DNA of 36,021 nucleotides from a virus: IMG/VR virus record IMGVR_UViG_3300008339_000219, positions 1 to 36,021 of that record; one strand, 5' to 3'. Shown piece by piece: positions 24,992 to 32,165 of this stretch (position 1 is its first letter; each line of letters starts with the position of its first letter). The notes under the pieces were generated by a model. It saw only the letters and a program-made list of their open reading frames with translations, ran no database searches and was not told where the DNA came from. The position numbers and the translations under genes were made by a program.

Positions 24992-25562
24992 ACCTATTAT
25001 AGAGTTGTGGCTATTAGTTGGATTAATAATGGCTTTGTCAAGTTGTAGTGTTTCTAAAAGAATTAAGAAGTGTGAAAAGTTTTGTGTACAAATTACTGAC
25101 ACCATAACCCAAACCAATACCGAAACCGTTGAATTAACGGAATACGTTGATGTACCTTATTACATACCTGCTGACACCTCAGCATTTCTAAAGGCATTGA
25201 TAGAGTGCGACAGCAATTATAAGGCACAAATAAAAATACTCGAAAACAAAAAAGGCAATAGAAGCGTTTTAAAGCCATCAATTAATAAAAACGTACTTAC
25301 TGTTACTTGCAAGGCAGATAGTTTAACAGGCGTTGTCAAAGCCTTAAATAAGACCATTCAAAGACAAACGAATAAAATACAGACATTATCACGTCCTTGT
25401 CCCGATTTATCACTTACTAAATGGCAAAGGCTCAAAATAGATTGGGGTGGGTATTGGCTGCTTTTAATCGTTGTTTACGTAGTTTATAGGCTTGCAAAAG
25501 CATATTACCGAGTAAATACTCCTATGGGGTTGTTACTGGCTGTTAAAAGGCGGTTAACCTAA
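24981..25562 (+). CDS. Candidate unimolecular spanin (lipoprotein with C-terminal membrane anchor)
   Basis: 193 residues from the ATG at 24981; the ATG at 24966 would add five. An N-terminal hydrophobic signal ends in a lipobox LSSC (cysteine at residue 22), and a C-terminal membrane segment spans GGYWLLLIVVYVVYRLAKAY. Between them is a periplasmic-type region with helical and polar stretches. An outer-membrane lipid at one end and an inner-membrane helix at the other is the layout of u-spanins, which fuse the two membranes in the last step of lysis. The position after endolysin and holin supports this. Confidence 0.65.
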   Translation: MNIRPIIELWLLVGLIMALSSCSVSKRIKKCEKFCVQITDTITQTNTETVELTEYVDVPYYIPADTSAFLKALIECDSNYKAQIKILENKKGNRSVLKPSINKNVLTVTCKADSLTGVVKALNKTIQRQTNKIQTLSRPCPDLSLTKWQRLKIDWGGYWLLLIVVYVVYRLAKAYYRVNTPMGLLLAVKRRLT

Positions 25563-25682
25563 ATAAATTCAATTGTTGCCATAATGTTTTTACAAAAAAG
25601 ACAAAAAGCAGAAACAGAAGCTAAGATGAAAAAAAATAATGTCATGTTGTTTTATTTTAATTTGTTAATTGTTAAGCAAGTT

Positions 25683-25934
25683 TTAGTAATGTGAAAGACT
25701 AACAAGATTATAATTAGCCAAATCTTCTTTTTGTTGTGTTAAATATTCTTCTTTCTCTAAATCCGACATTCTATTAAAATATTCTTTTTTCATTTTTTCA
25801 TCTGGTGTTTCCTCGCATAAAAAACACTTACCTTTGGTGTAATAAGATTCAGGAATATATTTTATACCACAAGCACACACAGTACTTTGTTGCTGTATTA
25901 AATAGTTGCTGGTTTTTTGTTTTTGTTTTTTCAA
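25683..25934 (-). CDS. Small putative zinc-binding protein
   Basis: 83 residues on the minus strand: a basic start, CACG (20-23) and CFLC (37-40) as a CxC...CxxC pair that could hold zinc, then a charged helix. Not recognised. Second gene of the leftward operon, starting 7 bases after the upstream gene stops. The 120 bases between its end and the lysis gene (25563-25682) hold no gene I can support. Confidence 0.55.
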   Translation of the reverse strand: MKKQKQKTSNYLIQQQSTVCACGIKYIPESYYTKGKCFLCEETPDEKMKKEYFNRMSDLEKEEYLTQQKEDLANYNLVSLSHY

Positions 25935-25941
25935 TTTACCT

Positions 25942-26289
25942 TTATTTATTAACTGTTAAACCATATTTTACAAAAAGCCTTTCTGCTACTTCTTTTTTTA
26001 CTCGAATTACTGAATAATAATCTTCTGGCAGTCCTATTGTGTCAATGCCAAACTCCCAATGTTCAATATCATTATCAAATACTTTGGGTCTAAAGATAAT
26101 AGTTATGAGTCTGTTTTTCTTGTCTTTGATAAATTCAAAATACTCAATAATAGGCTTGTCTATGTGTTGTCTATTAAAACCTTTATCCTTGCTAAATATT
26201 TGACAACTATGCGAATAGCTATTAAGCAAAGCATCTTTAAAAATTGCCCTTATTTGTTTGTCTGATAGTAAACGTGTTTGTACTTGCAT
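25942..26289 (-). CDS. Leftward hypothetical protein of the control region
   Basis: 115 residues: LLSDKQIRAIFKDAL (helix), a charged centre and a C-terminal EDYYSVIRVKKEVAERLFVKYGL. I do not recognise it. First gene of the leftward operon facing the helix-turn-helix gene, the place of a lysogeny or immunity factor in other phages, but no DNA-binding motif is obvious. Confidence 0.6.
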   Translation of the reverse strand: MQVQTRLLSDKQIRAIFKDALLNSYSHSCQIFSKDKGFNRQHIDKPIIEYFEFIKDKKNRLITIIFRPKVFDNDIEHWEFGIDTIGLPEDYYSVIRVKKEVAERLFVKYGLTVNK

Positions 26290-26312
26290 TTTTTTATTTT
26301 TTAATAGTTACG

Positions 26313-26344
26313 CAAAACTACAAATAAATTTTGAAAAAGCAAAA
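26313..26344 (-). promoter_or_regulatory. Leftward control-region promoter
   Basis: On the minus strand TTTTG (26344-26340) and TAGTTTTG (26320-26313) are 19 bp apart, an excellent match. The -33 box is one arm of TTTTG-N6-CAAAA (26329-26344), a looser form of the 16-bp repeat found at three other promoters. Confidence 0.75.
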
Positions 26345-26359
26345 CCTAAAGAAATTATT

Positions 26360-26389
26360 TTTTGATTTCACAAAACTTTATTATTTTTG
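26360..26389 (+). promoter_or_regulatory. Rightward control-region promoter
   Basis: TTTTG (26360-26364) and TATTTTTG (26382-26389) are 17 bp apart; the ATG follows at 26395. The -33 box again starts a TTTTG-N6-CAAAA element (26360-26375). The two divergent -33 boxes are only about 16 bp apart, so one bound protein could control both. Confidence 0.7.
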
Positions 26390-26394
26390 CAGTC

Positions 26395-26619
26395 ATGGAA
26401 ACAATAGATTTAAAACTATACGAATTAAGAACAAGTGTAAAAGAAAAAATAGACACGGTTGAGTGCAAGAAAATTGCTCAATTAACAGGCATAAGCTGGC
26501 AGACTATCTATCACAAATTTAGGAACAATAGCCCTACAATTATGGATTACAATATTCTTAATACCTTATCTCATATCTTAGGTATGAGTATTAATGAACT
26601 GATACAGGAAAAGAAATAA
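26395..26619 (+). CDS. Cro/CI-type helix-turn-helix regulator
   Basis: 74 residues from the ATG at 26395; the longer frame from TTG 26362 would run through the promoter. A single helix-turn-helix domain spans about 24-70: CKKIAQLTGISWQTIYHKFR and YNILNTLSHILGMSINELI are the five-helix XRE pattern. No dimerisation or cleavage domain follows, so it is Cro-like in size. It probably binds sites in the divergent promoter region, and perhaps the TTTTG-N6-CAAAA elements (inference). Confidence 0.85.
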   Translation: METIDLKLYELRTSVKEKIDTVECKKIAQLTGISWQTIYHKFRNNSPTIMDYNILNTLSHILGMSINELIQEKK

Positions 26620-26620
26620 A

Positions 26621-26652
26621 TTTTGCAGTCTAATTATTATTGATTAGATTTG
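26621..26652 (+). promoter_or_regulatory. Early promoter
   Basis: TTTTG (26621-26625) and TAGATTTG (26645-26652) are exactly 19 bp apart. It begins one base after the regulator stop and drives a leader that ends in a terminator before the early operon. Confidence 0.8.
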
Positions 26653-26657
26653 CGTTG

Positions 26658-26773
26658 AAAATAGCTATGTATTAGGTAGAAGATAATACAATAGTATCTA
26701 TAACAACTTTTACAGCCTTATTAAGTTTTTGACGGTGCTTCTACCACCCGATAAAATTTGGTAGGGCTTTTTT
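26658..26773 (+). ncRNA. Early leader RNA, possible attenuator
   Basis: About 115 bases without a gene between promoter and terminator. GGTAGAAG (26675-26682) can pair perfectly with CTTCTACC (26738-26745), and the same CTACCA (26741-26746) pairs with TGGTAG (26759-26764). The first stem would prevent the second, which is the terminator. This is attenuator geometry, or the transcript is itself a small regulatory RNA. Confidence 0.55.
26737..26773 (+). terminator. Leader terminator ahead of the early operon
   Basis: CTACCA (26741-26746) and TGGTAG (26759-26764) form the stem, extended by an outer GC/GC pair across small bulges, with six T at 26768-26773. The next ATG is at 26779. Confidence 0.65.
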
Positions 26774-26778
26774 AATTT

Positions 26779-27033
26779 ATGCCTAAACAAATACAGTTTA
26801 CAGATTTGCATGGTGCAATTTTGGTATTAAAAAGGAATGAAGATAATACCATAAGAATAACAGTAGCTGAAACAGCACAAGATTTAATTGATAACAATTT
26901 TACTTTTTTTGACTTAGAAATTGAAGACTTAGAAAATTTAGTTTACATGCTAAGAATATTAAAAAAGGAAATTGATATTAATATTAACGGTTCAAATAGA
27001 ATTGCTCCACCTATAAACGATGATGATTTTTGA
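26779..27033 (+). CDS. Small hypothetical early protein
   Basis: 84 residues. A beta-rich front (QIQFTDLHGAILVLKRNEDN), a helix (LEIEDLENLVYMLRILKKEID) and a polar end. Not recognised. It is the first gene after the attenuator-like leader and abuts the replication gene by one base. Confidence 0.6.
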   Translation: MPKQIQFTDLHGAILVLKRNEDNTIRITVAETAQDLIDNNFTFFDLEIEDLENLVYMLRILKKEIDININGSNRIAPPINDDDF

Positions 27034-27034
27034 T

Positions 27035-27829
27035 ATGAAAGACCCAGCATTTTTATTCTATAGCAAGGACTTCTATGAAGCCACAAGAACAATGTTGCCT
27101 AAAGAAAGGGCTTGTTATATTGACTTATTAATTTACCAGCATCAACACGAATTTATACCTAATGATTTAGAACGAATATTGCTTTATTGTAGTGGCATAG
27201 ATGAAGCTACCCTTAAAGCAGTGCTACAAGCTAAGTTTAAGCTATGCGATAAGGGTTACTATAACCAAAGGTTAAGCAATGTTGTGCAGCAAAGAAAGGA
27301 ATTTAGTGAAAAACAGTCTGATAACGGTTCAGTAGGGCAATTCTTTAAAAAGGCTAAAAGTGCTTTAAAAGCTAAAGATTACAACGAATTAAAAGACTTT
27401 ATCTATAATGTTTATGGCAAAGAAAATCTTTTAATACAAATAAGAAATACAGAAAATAGTGAAGCATTGCTTGAAGCTATGCTACAAGCTAAGCTAAAGC
27501 ATTTAGTAATTGTAAATGAAAATGCAATTGTAAATGATATAAAAGTAGAAGAACCAAAAGAAGTTCATTTTTTACAAAAGTTTATAAACGAAAAACTTAA
27601 AAACGTAAAAAAGATACCCGACCAACTAACATTTGAGCAATGTGAAAAATTAATAAAGGCTTATGGTGGTGAAAAGGTAAAAGAAACATTGCTTTCACTT
27701 GAAAACTACCGAGATATAAAAAAATACACCAGCCTATACATTACCTTGCTGAAATGGTGTAAGCCAAAAGAAAATAAAAATCTATTTGAAAACCATCCAT
27801 CATACAAACCTTATGAAAGCAATAAATAA
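27035..27829 (+). CDS. Replication initiator-like protein (DUF1376-type N-terminus)
   Basis: 264 residues from MKDPAFLFYSKDFYE (27035), the conserved start of this family; ATGs at 27020 and 27023 overlap the upstream gene. LPKERACYIDLLIYQHQHEFIPNDLERI and the following CSGIDEATLKAVLQAKFK form a winged-helix-like domain, as in phage O-like proteins. It would bind the origin or load the DnaB helicase encoded at 315. The C-terminal half is helical and basic. Confidence 0.75.
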   Translation: MKDPAFLFYSKDFYEATRTMLPKERACYIDLLIYQHQHEFIPNDLERILLYCSGIDEATLKAVLQAKFKLCDKGYYNQRLSNVVQQRKEFSEKQSDNGSVGQFFKKAKSALKAKDYNELKDFIYNVYGKENLLIQIRNTENSEALLEAMLQAKLKHLVIVNENAIVNDIKVEEPKEVHFLQKFINEKLKNVKKIPDQLTFEQCEKLIKAYGGEKVKETLLSLENYRDIKKYTSLYITLLKWCKPKENKNLFENHPSYKPYESNK

Positions 27830-27833
27830 TAAC

Positions 27834-28175
27834 ATGACAAAAGAATTAAGATTGCCTTTAAAAACCCAATGGTTTGAAATGACTAAAGCAGGAATAAAAA
27901 AAGAGGACTATCGTGAAATCACGACATATTGGTGTAGTAGGCTTTGCAAACATTGGTTTCCATCAGGCTCTGAAAATCCGCTTGATTGGCTTATAAAATA
28001 TAAAACATTTACTGAAAATGTAATGACATTAGGCTATCCGAAATCAACTGACACATCAAGAATAATTAAACTCGAACACAAAGGCATAGAAATTGGCTAT
28101 GGCAAAGAAGAATGGGGAGCAGAACCAAATAAGCTATATTTCATAATCAAACACGGAAACATTATTAATCAATAA
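27834..28175 (+). CDS. ASCH/PUA-like domain protein
   Basis: 113 residues from MTKELRLPLKTQWFEM (27834). LPLKxxWFEMTKAGIKKEDYREI is the ASCH signature, and IGYGKEEWGAEPNKLYFIIKHG closes the fold. ASCH proteins are small RNA- or nucleotide-binding beta barrels, common in phages; the ligand is unknown. A longer form from 27786 would overlap the upstream gene. Confidence 0.75.
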   Translation: MTKELRLPLKTQWFEMTKAGIKKEDYREITTYWCSRLCKHWFPSGSENPLDWLIKYKTFTENVMTLGYPKSTDTSRIIKLEHKGIEIGYGKEEWGAEPNKLYFIIKHGNIINQ

Positions 28176-28185
28176 AAACAAAAAC

Positions 28186-28554
28186 ATGAATAGAGAGATT
28201 AAATTTAGAGCTTTTGATGATGGTGTAATGATTTACAGCCATAACAACGAAATTAACACCGATTATTTTCAATTATCATGGTTTTTTAACAAAATACGTG
28301 AAGATGCAATAGTAATGCAATTCACAGGCTTAACCGATAAAAACGGAAAGGAAATTTACTCAAAAGACTATGTGAAACAAGGTAGTGATTATTATAGAAT
28401 AGAAATGTGTGTAGGAGGCTTTGAGTGTATTGAATTAAAGTTGCTTAAAAAAGGTGGTTATATAGAGGGCAGTACTTATAGTTTTGCAGTTCTTTCTGGC
28501 AGATATTGCGAAGTAATAGGCAACGTATTTGAAGATAAAAATTTGTTTCAATAA
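28186..28554 (+). CDS. yopX: YopX family protein
   Basis: 122 residues: REIKFRAFDDG at the start, AIVMQFTGLTDKNGKEIYSKDYV in the middle and EVIGNVFEDK at the end, the three YopX marks. The family is widespread in phages, with unknown function. A second YopX lies in the cassette array at 35461, and the gene after each copy's neighbour is also duplicated there. Confidence 0.9.
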   Translation: MNREIKFRAFDDGVMIYSHNNEINTDYFQLSWFFNKIREDAIVMQFTGLTDKNGKEIYSKDYVKQGSDYYRIEMCVGGFECIELKLLKKGGYIEGSTYSFAVLSGRYCEVIGNVFEDKNLFQ

Positions 28555-28571
28555 CCTTAAAACATAAACCT

Positions 28572-28814
28572 ATGACAATAGAACAAGCAAAAGCAAAAGC
28601 AAAGGAATTAGTAGATATGTTTATTCCGCACGTCCGCATGAAAATGGGGCAAGAAGATTATTTGGATAGGGCAAAACAATGTGCAAAAATAGCAGTTGAC
28701 GAAATAATCAAATCTAATCCTATTGTGCCTTTACAATTTATGTTAGAAAGTGAGGCATTAGATGCAGCAAACAAATACTGGCAGCAAGTAAAAACAGAAA
28801 TTGAAAACCTATGA
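28572..28814 (+). CDS. Conserved small phage protein (AKELV family)
   Basis: 80 residues, helical: QAKAKAKELVDMFIPHVRMK, AKIAVDEIIKSNP and the end AANKYWQQVKTEIENL. The same pattern (KAKELVEKY, AVDEI, YYENVKSEL) occurs in the cassette gene at 35022. Function unknown. ATGA with the next gene. Confidence 0.7.
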   Translation: MTIEQAKAKAKELVDMFIPHVRMKMGQEDYLDRAKQCAKIAVDEIIKSNPIVPLQFMLESEALDAANKYWQQVKTEIENL

Positions 28815-29146
28815 CAATACAAAGCATCTGTTACTACTATTTCAATCACAGCGTTGACGAAGTGTTGAGTACACCAGCACTTACTAAACGATTAGTAATT
28901 TACTTGCACGACAAAGGACACGACAACACCTTTATACATCATAAAACAGGCATAAGGCGAAGCGTAATTGATGAAATAGTGAACAAGTATATTTCAGTAA
29001 TCAGGAAAGAAGTAAAGCGATTAGAAGAGCCTAAGAACCAATTAAGCGAAGAAAAAAGAATAGCCTATAATAACTTTTTAGGCATAAGCCACATGAATAG
29101 TCATTACGAAATGTGTTATCAAAAATGGTTAAACAGTAAAGCATGA
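28811..29146 (+). CDS. Hypothetical protein, possible DNA-binding
   Basis: 111 residues. The stretch IHHKTGIRRSVIDEIVNKYI has a helix-turn-helix look, followed by a basic helix (RKEVKRLEEPK). Not recognised. Coupled by ATGA to both the previous gene and the methyltransferase. Confidence 0.6.
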   Translation: MTIQSICYYYFNHSVDEVLSTPALTKRLVIYLHDKGHDNTFIHHKTGIRRSVIDEIVNKYISVIRKEVKRLEEPKNQLSEEKRIAYNNFLGISHMNSHYEMCYQKWLNSKA

Positions 29147-29805
29147 AAATAAAAATATTAAACCTTTACGCATGTTTGGGGGGCAATAGGTATAAATGGA
29201 ACGAGGTCAGTAATGACATAGAAGTAACGGCAGTAGAACTTGACCCCGAACTTGCAAGACTTTACCAAGAACGTTTCCCAAATGACATAGTAATAGTTGC
29301 CGATGCACACCAATATCTTTTAGGCCATTACAAAGAATTTGATTTTATATGGAGTAGCCCGCCTTGTCCAACACATAGCCGTATAAGGTTTAACCAAGCG
29401 AAAGGCAGAAATGATGATGTTTATAAAGCAGAATATCCCGACATGACTTTATACCAAGAAATTATTTTGCTGAATAATTATTTTGAAGGCAGATATGTAG
29501 TTGAGAATGTTATTCCTTATTACGAGCCGCTAATAGCATCTCAAAAACGTGGAAGGCATTTATACTGGTGCAATTTTACTTTGCCAACAATTTTAAGCAA
29601 TAGACACGTTCAAGTTGGGACCAGTACTGATGAAGTAAAAAAACTTTGTGAGTTTCATAAAATTGATTTAAGCACTTACAAAGGCGAACAAAGGAAAGAT
29701 AAAATAGCCCGAAACCTTGTCGATTACGAAGCCGGCAAAACAATACTTGCAACGGCATTAGGAATTATTCAAAAATCAAAAACAAAACAAATAGAGTTAT
29801 TTTAA
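29143..29805 (+). CDS. Short C5 cytosine DNA methyltransferase
   Basis: 220 residues, well below the usual 300 or more. Motif I is reduced (NLYACLGG), motif II VELDP, motif IV WSSPPCPTHS with catalytic C75, motif VI ENV (121-123), motif VIII QKRGRHLYW (134-142) and motif X VDYEAGKTILATALG. The target-recognition region is very short. The protein ends QIELF, close to the beta-clamp-binding pentapeptide QL(S/D)LF. It probably protects phage DNA from host restriction and may act at the fork. Confidence 0.88.
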   Translation: MKIKILNLYACLGGNRYKWNEVSNDIEVTAVELDPELARLYQERFPNDIVIVADAHQYLLGHYKEFDFIWSSPPCPTHSRIRFNQAKGRNDDVYKAEYPDMTLYQEIILLNNYFEGRYVVENVIPYYEPLIASQKRGRHLYWCNFTLPTILSNRHVQVGTSTDEVKKLCEFHKIDLSTYKGEQRKDKIARNLVDYEAGKTILATALGIIQKSKTKQIELF

Positions 29806-29828
29806 ATCACAATATCAAACCAAACATT

Positions 29829-30104
29829 ATGAACAAAGTAGCAGAAATACAAAAAACATTACAGGACATGCAGCATCTGATTGAAAGCATGGAACACGAA
29901 TTAGAAAAATACCGTTATACGGCTTACAGGTACTATTTAAAGCATGGTCCTGAAATAGAAACAGGCGAAGTCAAAGAATTAGAAGATAGCGTTGATATTG
30001 ACTTGTTCCCAAGATTAGGAGCATCAATGATAGACTGTAAAGGTTTAGGCACAAAAAGCAATTACGAAAAAATTAAAGAACAGCTAAAAAAATTAAGACA
30101 ATGA
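29829..30104 (+). CDS. Coiled-coil hypothetical protein
   Basis: 91 residues. The first 40 (EIQKTLQDMQHLIESMEHEL...) and the last 18 (NYEKIKEQLKKLRQ) form coiled coils; the middle is acidic. Not recognised. Coupled by ATGA to rusA. Confidence 0.6.
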   Translation: MNKVAEIQKTLQDMQHLIESMEHELEKYRYTAYRYYLKHGPEIETGEVKELEDSVDIDLFPRLGASMIDCKGLGTKSNYEKIKEQLKKLRQ

Positions 30105-30451
30105 TAAGCAAAACACTATATATCAAGCCATTATCTGTTAATCAGGCGTGGCAGGGCAAAAGGTTTAAAACGCCAAAGTATAAAAAGTATGAGCGTGATT
30201 TGTTGCTTTTATTGCCAGCAATGAAAATGCCTAAAGCACCTTATGAAATTAATATAGAAGTTGCTTTTAGTTCAAAGCTATCTGACTTAGATAATGTTTT
30301 AAAGCCATTTTTAGACGTGCTGCAAAAGAAGTACGGAATAAATGACAAAGACATATTTAAGTTGACAGCAGTAAAATCTCTTATACCTAAAGGTAATGAA
30401 TTTATTAGTTTTGATATTAAGACCTTTGAACCGTTAATATATCCGTTTTGA
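30101..30451 (+). CDS. rusA: Holliday junction resolvase RusA
   Basis: 116 residues. SVNQAWQGKRFKTPKYKKYE gives the N-terminal strand and basic arm; SDLDNVLKPFLDVL (61-74) holds the catalytic acids D62, D64 and D72, and NDKDIF supplies a further one. RusA cuts four-way junctions arising in recombination-dependent replication, consistent with ERF and NinB downstream. Length is typical. Confidence 0.92.
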   Translation: MISKTLYIKPLSVNQAWQGKRFKTPKYKKYERDLLLLLPAMKMPKAPYEINIEVAFSSKLSDLDNVLKPFLDVLQKKYGINDKDIFKLTAVKSLIPKGNEFISFDIKTFEPLIYPF

Positions 30452-30708
30452 AAAGCTATACAAAAACATATCTTAAATACTTTGGCTACTCAACAGCAGA
30501 CTTCATACCGTGCGAAGTCTGCCAACAAAAAGCAGTGGACATACATCACATAGATGCAAGAAGTATTCAGCCTAAATTAGTTAATGACATCAATAATCTT
30601 ATGGCAATGTGTAGGGGCTGTCATATAAAATTTGGCGATAAAAAACAGCATAAAGAATATTTAAAGCAAATTCACATAGAATTTATGTCGGCAAATAAAC
30701 CAATTTAA
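30448..30708 (+). CDS. HNH endonuclease-like protein
   Basis: 86 residues from a TTG that overlaps the rusA stop (TTGA). CEVC (22-25), IHHI with H33/H34, N50, and CRGCH (55-59) are the zinc-binding HNH layout. It may nick DNA at packaging or recombination. HNH genes usually sit near the terminase; here it is in the recombination block instead. Confidence 0.82.
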   Translation: MKSYTKTYLKYFGYSTADFIPCEVCQQKAVDIHHIDARSIQPKLVNDINNLMAMCRGCHIKFGDKKQHKEYLKQIHIEFMSANKPI

Positions 30709-30759
30709 ACCGTAATAAAATGCTTTTTAACAAAATTATTGAAAAAAGATTGTGTAAAG

Positions 30760-30791
30760 TTTTGAAAATTCAAAACATGGGTGTATATTTG
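30760..30791 (+). promoter_or_regulatory. Early promoter with the 16-bp inverted repeat
   Basis: TTTTG (30760-30764) and TATATTTG (30784-30791) are 19 bp apart. The repeat TTTTGAAAATTCAAAA occupies 30760-30775, the same as at 1791 and 31866. It lies in a 103-base gap between the HNH gene and the gene at 30812. Confidence 0.8.
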
Positions 30792-30811
30792 CAATATCAA
30801 AAACAAACTAC

Positions 30812-31192
30812 ATGGAAAAATTAAACATTACTAAGAGTGAGTGGGTATTGTCAACTCAACATTTTTTACACATTGAAGATATAACCAGTCAATGGATATG
30901 TCAATTAAATGACATTAAACCAAATGAAACAGAATTTTTAAGCGATGAGTATTTAGAAGAAGAAAAAAGAGTAAAACAAGTTAAATTAGACAACGGAATT
31001 TTATTAGCCGATGCTGGCACTACCTACAACCAAACACCAATACTCCCAAGCGAGTTATTAAAACAGCGTAATGAGTTGTTAAAAGCATTGCAACTGCTAA
31101 TCAATGATATTGACCGTAATGATGGTGACCATATTAATAGAGCCACATTAGTTAATGAAGCTAAACAAATAATCAAAAACTGCGAACAATGA
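30812..31192 (+). CDS. Conserved Bacteroidetes phage hypothetical protein
   Basis: 126 residues. GILLADAGTTYNQTPILPSELLKQRNELLKAL is a recurrent segment of Bacteroidetes phage proteins; the end is helical. First gene of a promoter unit. ATGA with the next gene. Confidence 0.65.
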   Translation: MEKLNITKSEWVLSTQHFLHIEDITSQWICQLNDIKPNETEFLSDEYLEEEKRVKQVKLDNGILLADAGTTYNQTPILPSELLKQRNELLKALQLLINDIDRNDGDHINRATLVNEAKQIIKNCEQ

Positions 31193-31320
31193 AAAAACCA
31201 TTTAACATCAACCGCATTTTAGAAGCAATAGAGCCATATAATGACTACATAGTATGGGCAATATTTATTTACATTATGTATCATGGACTTCAAGCCACAA
31301 CCTACTTTGACAAGCTATGA
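31189..31320 (+). CDS. Tiny membrane protein
   Basis: 43 residues, with one membrane segment (about 19-33, DYIVWAIFIYIMYHG). It starts and ends in ATGA overlaps with its neighbours, which strongly suggests it is translated. Function unknown. Confidence 0.6.
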   Translation: MKKPFNINRILEAIEPYNDYIVWAIFIYIMYHGLQATTYFDKL

Positions 31321-31544
31321 TAATTACCAAAGGCAAAACCACGTATAAGTCAATCAAAGGCGATTACATCTACTTAGAAGATGGTGTGTACTATTTCTAT
31401 GCAGGAGATGGCAGAACACTTAAAAGCAACAAGTTTATGAATTATGCCTACATAATTCTTAGCCGTGAAGAAGTTAGAAAAATTGATTTTGACAAACTTA
31501 AAAAAATTATTTCACCCAATAAAAACCCGATATGGATAATATAA
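31317..31544 (+). CDS. Small hypothetical early protein
   Basis: 75 residues, beta-rich then basic-helical (REEVRKIDFDKLKKIISPNK). Not recognised. Overlaps both neighbours. Confidence 0.6.
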   Translation: MIITKGKTTYKSIKGDYIYLEDGVYYFYAGDGRTLKSNKFMNYAYIILSREEVRKIDFDKLKKIISPNKNPIWII

Positions 31545-31714
31545 AGTATTACTACGGAAATGGCAAGAAACGGTTTGAAATAGAAAAAATATTAAGGCAC
31601 TCAAACATTACAAAAGAACATCAGCAATATATTTTAGACGAAATAGATGCTATCTCTAAAGCAGCACAAAATGCAAATGACCTCTACGAAAAATTAAAAC
31701 ACCTAATAAAATAG
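31532..31714 (+). CDS. Small hypothetical early protein
   Basis: 60 residues, helical from 15 on (EIEKILRHSNITKEHQQYI). Not recognised. Overlaps the preceding gene by 13 bases and ends in TAG. Confidence 0.55.
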   Translation: MDNIKYYYGNGKKRFEIEKILRHSNITKEHQQYILDEIDAISKAAQNANDLYEKLKHLIK

Positions 31715-31725
31715 ATACGGATATT

Positions 31726-31884
31726 ATGAAAAACTACAACCGCAAACAGAAATACGTAAAAGAAATTGGCTTACACTTTTTAATGGCATTAGCATGTACA
31801 GCGTTAGTTCTATTAGCTAATTACATAGAAACACATAAACACCCCTATAAAATATTTGGCAATACTTTTGAAAATTCAAAATAA
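31726..31884 (+). CDS. Small single-span membrane protein
   Basis: 52 residues: a basic start (KNYNRKQKYVKE), a membrane segment LHFLMALACTALVLLANYI (17-35) and a polar tail. The promoter and operator for the next unit lie within its last codons, which explains the unusual FENSK ending. Confidence 0.6.
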   Translation: MKNYNRKQKYVKEIGLHFLMALACTALVLLANYIETHKHPYKIFGNTFENSK

Positions 31885-31897
31885 TTAATTAACTTTG
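31866..31897 (+). promoter_or_regulatory. Early promoter with the 16-bp inverted repeat
   Basis: TTTTG (31866-31870) and TAACTTTG (31890-31897) are 19 bp apart, and TTTTGAAAATTCAAAA (31866-31881) is the third identical copy. It drives the recombination genes from 31923. Confidence 0.8.
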
Positions 31898-31922
31898 CAT
31901 AACCCTAAAAACAAAAATAGCC

Positions 31923-32165
31923 ATGACAGAAAATCTAAGAATAGCGATATTAAAGCTATACACCACGCAAGAAATTAAAGACTTGTTGTTATCTCAATGT
32001 GACTTAATAGATGAAGAACTTGCTCTAAAAAACCGAGAAATACTAAATTTAGAAAAAGAAATTGAGGTATTAAAAAACGGTGAATATTATACCCATGATG
32101 TTAAGGTTGAATACACCGACCAACAAAGACACGAATTACACCAACAAGCAAAAGAAGTAAAATGA
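31923..32165 (+). CDS. Small coiled-coil protein
   Basis: 80 residues. Leucine and glutamate heptads (DEELALKNREILNLEKEIEV) suggest a coiled coil. Not recognised. First gene of the recombination unit, ATGA with the next. Confidence 0.6.
   Translation: MTENLRIAILKLYTTQEIKDLLLSQCDLIDEELALKNREILNLEKEIEVLKNGEYYTHDVKVEYTDQQRHELHQQAKEVK

Noticed and set aside
25584-25694. 36-codon open frame between the lysis genes and the leftward operon
   Set aside because: Low-complexity, no promoter, no overlap with neighbours, and no recognisable pattern.
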